Shown here one piece after another: positions 13,983 to 17,564 of a DNA stretch of 17,564 nt; positions within the stretch are counted from its first letter, which is position 1; each line of letters opens with the position of its first letter. The position numbers and the translations under genes were made by a program. The DNA lies in assembly GCA_016209725.1 (NCBI GenBank), contig JACQVO010000097.1, positions 1 to 17,564 on the forward strand, in the 5' to 3' direction. The notes under the pieces were generated by a model. It saw nothing but the letters and a program-made list of their open reading frames with translations, ran no database searches and was not told the DNA's origin. Source of the stretch: Candidatus Methylomirabilota bacterium (GTDB taxonomy: Bacteria > Methylomirabilota > Methylomirabilia > Methylomirabilales > 2-02-FULL-66-22).

Positions 13983-15524
13983 ATGACCCTTCTGGACATG
14001 CTTGCGAAGAGCGCCGGCCGCGTTCCCCACCGGCCGGCGCTCGTGTTTCGAGAGCGACGCCTGTCGTATTCCGAGCTTCAGGCAGGAGCCCGGAGGGTCG
14101 GGGCGCTCCTCCCGACCCTTGGCGTCCGCCGCGGTGACCGTGTCGTCCTCGTCCTCCCGAATGCGCCGGAGTTCGGCGTCGGCTATTTCGGGATCCTGGC
14201 GGCCGGCGCCGCCGTGGTGCCCCTGAACCCCCTCCTGAAAGCGGAGGAGGTCCACTTCATCCTGGAGGATTCCCGGCCGGCCGCCATGGTCTGCCTCGCC
14301 ATGACCTATCCGCTCCTGCAGGGGGCGCGGAGAGGGTTGGGGCGGCACATTCCGGTCCTGGCTCTGGATCCCATCGCGTCCGGCCTCGAGTCGGGCGATA
14401 TCGCCTGGGGGGCAGCGGAGACCCTCCCACAGGCTGCGCCGTCCCCCCTCGCGGCCGAGGACGTGGCGGCCTGTCTGTACACGTCAGGGACCACCGGGCG
14501 ACCCAAGGGGGCGATGCTCAGCCATCGGAATCTTCTGGCCAATATTCAGAGCTTCCAGGAGATCCTGGCCGTGACCGAAACGGATGTCTTCCTGACCGTG
14601 CTCCCCATGTTCCACGCCTTTGCGGCCACCGTCATGTTCCTCGAGCCCCTCAGCGTGGGCGCCACGATCGTGGTCGAGCCCCGCTTCGCCCCGGAGCTCA
14701 TCCTGAAGGCAATCGCCCTGCATCGGGTGACCCTGTTCGCGGGCGTGCCGACGATGTTCGCCGTCCTGGCGGGCCTCCCCCGACCCGCTGCGGATCTCTC
14801 GGCCTGGCGGCTGTGCATCTCCGGCGGCGCGCCGCTCCCCCCGGCGATCCTGGAAGCCTTCGAGGCGAAATACGGTGTGCCCATCTTCGAAGGGTACGGC
14901 CCGACCGAGTGCGCGCCCGTCCTGACCGTGAACCCGCCTCGAGGGCTGCGCAAGATCGGCTCGGTGGGACCCGCCATCCCTCAGGTGGAGCTGCGGATCG
15001 TGGACGACGCGGGGGCGCCCGTGCCGGTGGGCCAGGTCGGAGAAATCGTGGCCCGCGGCCCCAACGTGATGCAGGGCTACTGGAACCGTCCGGAGGAGAC
15101 GGCCGAGGTCCTGCGGGACGGCTGGTACCACACGGGCGACCTGGGACGCGTGGATAGTGACGGCTACTACACTATCGTGGATCGGAAGACCGACCTGATC
15201 CTCGTGGGCGGCCTGAACGTCTATCCCCGCGAGGTGGAGCTGGTCCTGGCCGATCACCCGGCGGTGATGGAGGCGGCGGTGATCGGGATGCCGGATCCCG
15301 CCCGGGGTGAGGCGCCCAAGGCCCTGGTGGTCCTCCGGGAAGGGCAGCGGGCCGACCCACAGGAATTGCTCCAGTGGTGTCGCCAGCGGCTGGCCAACTA
15401 CAAGGTCCCGCGGGCGATCGCGCTCGTGCCATCTTTACCCAAGACAGTCACGGGGAAGATCCTGAAGACGGAGCTCAGAAGAGCGGGCGAGGCCCCGAGG
15501 AAGGCCGGCACTCCCGCCGGATGA
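13983..15524 (+). CDS. Acyl-CoA synthetase, AMP-forming (FadD-like long-chain fatty acid ligase)
   Basis: The 513-residue ANL-superfamily enzyme shows all core motifs in order. The phosphate loop is YTSGTTGRPKG (166-176). GYGPTECAPV (304-313) contacts the adenylate. YHTGDLGRVDSDGYYTIVDR (from 382) spans the hinge region, and the C-terminal PKTVTGKILK places the catalytic lysine at K492. It activates a carboxylic acid with ATP to an acyl-AMP and then transfers it to CoA. Similarity in style to long-chain or medium-chain fatty acid ligases is clear, but chain-length specificity cannot be read from the sequence. ATG 13983 follows CGGAG and gives the family's usual start (LLDMLAKSAGRVPHRPALVF). 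It may be expressed with the downstream methyltransferase gene. Confidence 0.93.
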   Translation: MTLLDMLAKSAGRVPHRPALVFRERRLSYSELQAGARRVGALLPTLGVRRGDRVVLVLPNAPEFGVGYFGILAAGAAVVPLNPLLKAEEVHFILEDSRPAAMVCLAMTYPLLQGARRGLGRHIPVLALDPIASGLESGDIAWGAAETLPQAAPSPLAAEDVAACLYTSGTTGRPKGAMLSHRNLLANIQSFQEILAVTETDVFLTVLPMFHAFAATVMFLEPLSVGATIVVEPRFAPELILKAIALHRVTLFAGVPTMFAVLAGLPRPAADLSAWRLCISGGAPLPPAILEAFEAKYGVPIFEGYGPTECAPVLTVNPPRGLRKIGSVGPAIPQVELRIVDDAGAPVPVGQVGEIVARGPNVMQGYWNRPEETAEVLRDGWYHTGDLGRVDSDGYYTIVDRKTDLILVGGLNVYPREVELVLADHPAVMEAAVIGMPDPARGEAPKALVVLREGQRADPQELLQWCRQRLANYKVPRAIALVPSLPKTVTGKILKTELRRAGEAPRKAGTPAG

Positions 15525-15597
15525 GTTCCCGCGAGACCCTTCCCTCGCCGGGGGCAGGACGGGGTATCGCCTGCCACGAATGAAGGAGAATGGACCG

Positions 15598-16317
15598 ATG
15601 GGCTGGCGCATTTGGACTGTGGTCGTGCTGGCCGGGTGTCTGGCGCTGGGAGCTTCCGCCACGGGACAGGATTCCCAGGAGGCGGCCTTTGCGCGGGCCC
15701 GCCAGCAGATGGTGGAGCGCGACCTCAAGGGCCGCGATATCACCGACGCGCGCGTCCTGTGGGCCATGGGCAAGGTCCCGCGTCACCGGTTCGTGCGCCC
15801 CGTGCTGGCGCGGGAGGCCTATGCCGATCGGGCCCTTCCCATCGACGAGGGCCAGACCATCTCCCAGCCTTACATCGTGGCGCTGATGACCCAGTTGGTC
15901 GAGCTGAAGGGACCGGAACGGGTCCTGGAGGTCGGGACGGGATCGGGATACCAGGCCGCGATCCTGGCGGAACTCGTGAAGCAGGTCTACACCATCGAGA
16001 TCCTCCCCGGCCTGGCGGCGAGCGCTGCCCTGCGACTCAAGGCCCTGGGATACACGAACGTGGAGGTGAGGGCCGGAGACGGATACCAGGGCTGGCCTGA
16101 GCGGGTGCCCTTCGATGCCATCATCGTCACCGCCGGTGCAAGTCACATCCCTCAGCCCTTGATCGCCCAGCTCAAAGAAGGGGGGCTCCTGGTCATCCCC
16201 GTTGACGTCCCAGGAGGGCACCAGGAGTTGCTTCAGGCTCGGAAGGAACGCGGCCGGCTGATCACGAAGAGCATTGCCCCCGTCCGCTTCGTCCCCCTCA
16301 TCGAACCGAAGCGGTGA
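15598..16317 (+). CDS. pcm: Exported protein-L-isoaspartate O-methyltransferase
   Basis: The 239-residue protein carries an N-terminal export signal (WTVVVLAGCLALGASATGQ) before the PCMT fold. The family features are RQQMVERDLKGRDITDARVL, VPRHRFV, DEGQTISQPYIVALMTQL and the SAM-binding motif I VLEVGTGSGYQAA (109-121), followed by GDGYQGWPERVPFDAIIVTA. It methylates isoaspartyl residues formed by protein ageing and starts their repair. The leader suggests it works outside the cytoplasm, which raises the question of SAM supply. VLAGC (Cys at residue 14) resembles a lipobox, but the hydrophobic stretch before it is short. ATG 15598 is preferred because AAGGAG (15583-15588) sits 9 bases upstream; ATG 15580 is an alternative that would lengthen the n-region. 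Confidence 0.92.
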   Translation: MGWRIWTVVVLAGCLALGASATGQDSQEAAFARARQQMVERDLKGRDITDARVLWAMGKVPRHRFVRPVLAREAYADRALPIDEGQTISQPYIVALMTQLVELKGPERVLEVGTGSGYQAAILAELVKQVYTIEILPGLAASAALRLKALGYTNVEVRAGDGYQGWPERVPFDAIIVTAGASHIPQPLIAQLKEGGLLVIPVDVPGGHQELLQARKERGRLITKSIAPVRFVPLIEPKR

Positions 16318-16392
16318 GGCGGCCGGGGACCCGGCTCCGCTTTCGCCTTGCGCGTCTCGGGGCTTTCTGGTAACAAGGGCCCGAGGTGTCAC

Positions 16393-17373
16393 ATGGAGAA
16401 GGTTTTCATCGCCGACCTGATCGAGGGAGAGCCGGTGATGTCGTTCTTCCTGGCCAAGCAGGTCCAGGTCCGCCAGCGGCGGACGGGCGAGCCCTACCTC
16501 ACCCTGGTCCTGGGAGATCGCACGGGCGAGGTGTCGGCGGTGATGTGGGAGGGGGCGGAGGAAGCCAGCAAGGGACTGGCCGACGGCGACATCGTGAAAG
16601 TCCAGGGGCAGGTCGGCACCTACCAGCAGGCGCGCCAGCTCACCATCTCGCGCCTCCGCAAGGCGGGACCCGAGGAGATCGCCCTGGAAGACTACCTCCC
16701 CCGCAGTGCCCAGGATCCCGCCGTGCTCCTTGGCCGCCTCCGCGAGGTGGCGGAGGGGCTGGGAGAGCCGCAGCTCCGCAAACTGCTGCGGGACCTCCTG
16801 GCGGACGAGGCCTTCGTGACCGCCTTGGCCGCGGCGCCGGCGGCCAAGAGCATCCACCACGCCGTCTTGGGAGGGCTCCTCGAGCATACGGTGTCGGTGG
16901 TGGGGCTGTGCCGCCTCCTGGCGGATTACTATCCGGCGCTGGACCGCGACGTCCTGCTGGCGGGAGCCATCCTGCACGACGTGGGGAAGGTGCGGGAACT
17001 CGCCTGGGATCGGGTGTTCGACTATACGGACGCCGGGCGGCTCCTCGGCCACATCACGCTGGGGGCGCTCCTGGTGGAGGAACGGATCCGGGCCATCCCC
17101 GACTTTCCGGAAGAGCTGGCCCAGCGGGTGCTTCACTGCATCCTCAGCCACCACGGCGAGCTGGAATGGGGCTCTCCCAAGCGGCCGAAGACTTTGGAGG
17201 CCCTCGTTCTGCACTACGCGGAGGACCTGGACGGGAAGGTGAATTCCTTCCTCGGTTTTGCCCACAGCCACCCCGATCCCCAGCACCCCGGCTGGACGCA
17301 GTTCAACAAGGCGCTGGATCGGCACCTGTACTTCGGACAGGGACAACCCGGCCAATCCCCGCCGGATTCGTGA
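16393..17373 (+). CDS. YhaM-type 3'-5' exoribonuclease: OB fold plus HD domain
   Basis: The 326-residue protein has an N-terminal OB-fold nucleic-acid-binding domain (about 1-95; SFFLAKQVQVRQRRTGEPYL, VLGDRTGEVSAVMWEG, VKVQGQVGTYQQ). An HD metal-dependent phosphohydrolase domain follows: H165 in LLEHTVSVV, H195-D196 in AILHDVGKVREL, LGHITLGALLVEERI, ILSHHGELEWGSPKRPKTLEA and HYAEDLDGKV. This arrangement is that of YhaM/CBF1-type exoribonucleases, which degrade RNA 3' to 5' with a manganese centre, and of related annealing/repair factors. ATG 16393 follows GAGG with a 6-base gap. An upstream in-frame start at 16348 would add a non-homologous extension. Confidence 0.92.
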   Translation: MEKVFIADLIEGEPVMSFFLAKQVQVRQRRTGEPYLTLVLGDRTGEVSAVMWEGAEEASKGLADGDIVKVQGQVGTYQQARQLTISRLRKAGPEEIALEDYLPRSAQDPAVLLGRLREVAEGLGEPQLRKLLRDLLADEAFVTALAAAPAAKSIHHAVLGGLLEHTVSVVGLCRLLADYYPALDRDVLLAGAILHDVGKVRELAWDRVFDYTDAGRLLGHITLGALLVEERIRAIPDFPEELAQRVLHCILSHHGELEWGSPKRPKTLEALVLHYAEDLDGKVNSFLGFAHSHPDPQHPGWTQFNKALDRHLYFGQGQPGQSPPDS

Positions 17374-17401
17374 GCGCGTCCCGCAACCACACGAGAGCCG
17401 C

Positions 17402-17564
17402 ATGATCCCACTCAAGGACAACATGCCCACCCGTCACGCGCCCGTGGTGACCCTGGCCATCATCGGCCTCAACACCTACGTGTATCTGAAGGAGTTCCTG
17501 CTGGGGCCGCGGGCCAGCCAGCGGTTCATCTTCTACTATGGCCTGATCCCCTGCGGTCTCACCG
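17402..17564 (+). CDS. Rhomboid family intramembrane serine protease, N-terminal part (cut by window end)
   Basis: The first 54 residues read MIPLKDNMPTRHAPVVTLAI and then IGLNTYVYLKEFLLGPRASQ. They continue with a first membrane helix and RFIFYYGLIPCGLT. This is the characteristic beginning of bacterial rhomboids (MIPL.D..P.R..P.VT..LI..N...F, then YGL.P..LT). The catalytic Ser and His lie beyond the window. Rhomboids cleave transmembrane substrates within the membrane. The gene starts 28 bases after the YhaM-like stop. Confidence 0.88.
   Translation, partial: MIPLKDNMPTRHAPVVTLAIIGLNTYVYLKEFLLGPRASQRFIFYYGLIPCGLT

Noticed and set aside
16345..16373. TTGCGC-17-TAACAA as a promoter for the YhaM-like gene
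   Set aside because: Only three of six positions match consensus in each box; this is likely chance in a short spacer.
15475..17430. 651-codon - strand open frame opposite pcm and the YhaM-like gene
   Set aside because: It spans two independent, well-supported genes and the spacer between them, which a real gene would not be expected to do.

Overview
The window is GC-rich, densely packed bacterial chromosome. Nearly all genes lie on the + strand; the exception is one tRNA gene on the - strand. Several proteins point to a cell with an outer compartment: an exported parvulin isomerase, a Do-family (HtrA/DegP) protease, an exported isoaspartyl methyltransferase, a fusion with a type II secretion pseudopilin-like end, and a rhomboid. 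The general style (high GC, long antisense open frames, short intergenic gaps) would suit an uncultured soil or subsurface lineage such as Methylomirabilota/Rokubacteria or a deltaproteobacterial relative. That placement is inference only; no 16S gene or other marker is present. No gene-less stretch exceeds about 190 bases (the longest is 12645-12832), and no insertion sequence, CRISPR array, phage gene or replication origin was seen.

Layout. Positions 2-124 hold the tail of a gene that probably encodes a PEP synthase/PPDK regulatory protein. Next come a stand-alone Lrp/AsnC ligand-binding (RAM) protein (240-512) and a GalT-like nucleotidylyltransferase (555-1556). A tandem repeat and a predicted promoter (1595-1666) precede the most unusual part of the window. 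This is a protein with an N-terminal domain I do not recognise, a coiled coil and a C-terminal E2/UBC-like domain (1693-2841). It is translationally coupled to a JAMM/MPN+ metalloprotease (2838-3482), and an exported parvulin follows 7 bases later (3490-4335). A tRNA-Leu(CAG) with its own promoter and terminator lies on the opposite strand (4391-4567).

An S-adenosylmethionine hydrolase (DUF62) starts at 4574. After an intergenic stretch with repeats come DUF1844 (5529-5813), a large TPR/membrane/zinc-finger protein (5810-7954) and a DUF4388-TM-pseudopilin-like fusion (8006-9172). From 9186 a clear promoter drives an HtrA protease (9260-10726). It is followed by a sigma-70 family factor (10804-11661) overlapping a receiver/HD-GYP response regulator (11658-12644), which looks like an envelope-stress and signalling block. 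The last part is metabolic: class I fructose-bisphosphate aldolase FbaB (12833-13888), an acyl-CoA synthetase (13983-15524), exported Pcm (15598-16317), a YhaM-type OB/HD exonuclease (16393-17373) and the start of a rhomboid protease (17402 to the window edge).

The most interesting item is the E2-like/JAMM gene pair. It carries intact candidate catalytic residues for ubiquitin-like conjugation and deconjugation, but no E1 or ubiquitin-like gene is visible within this window.
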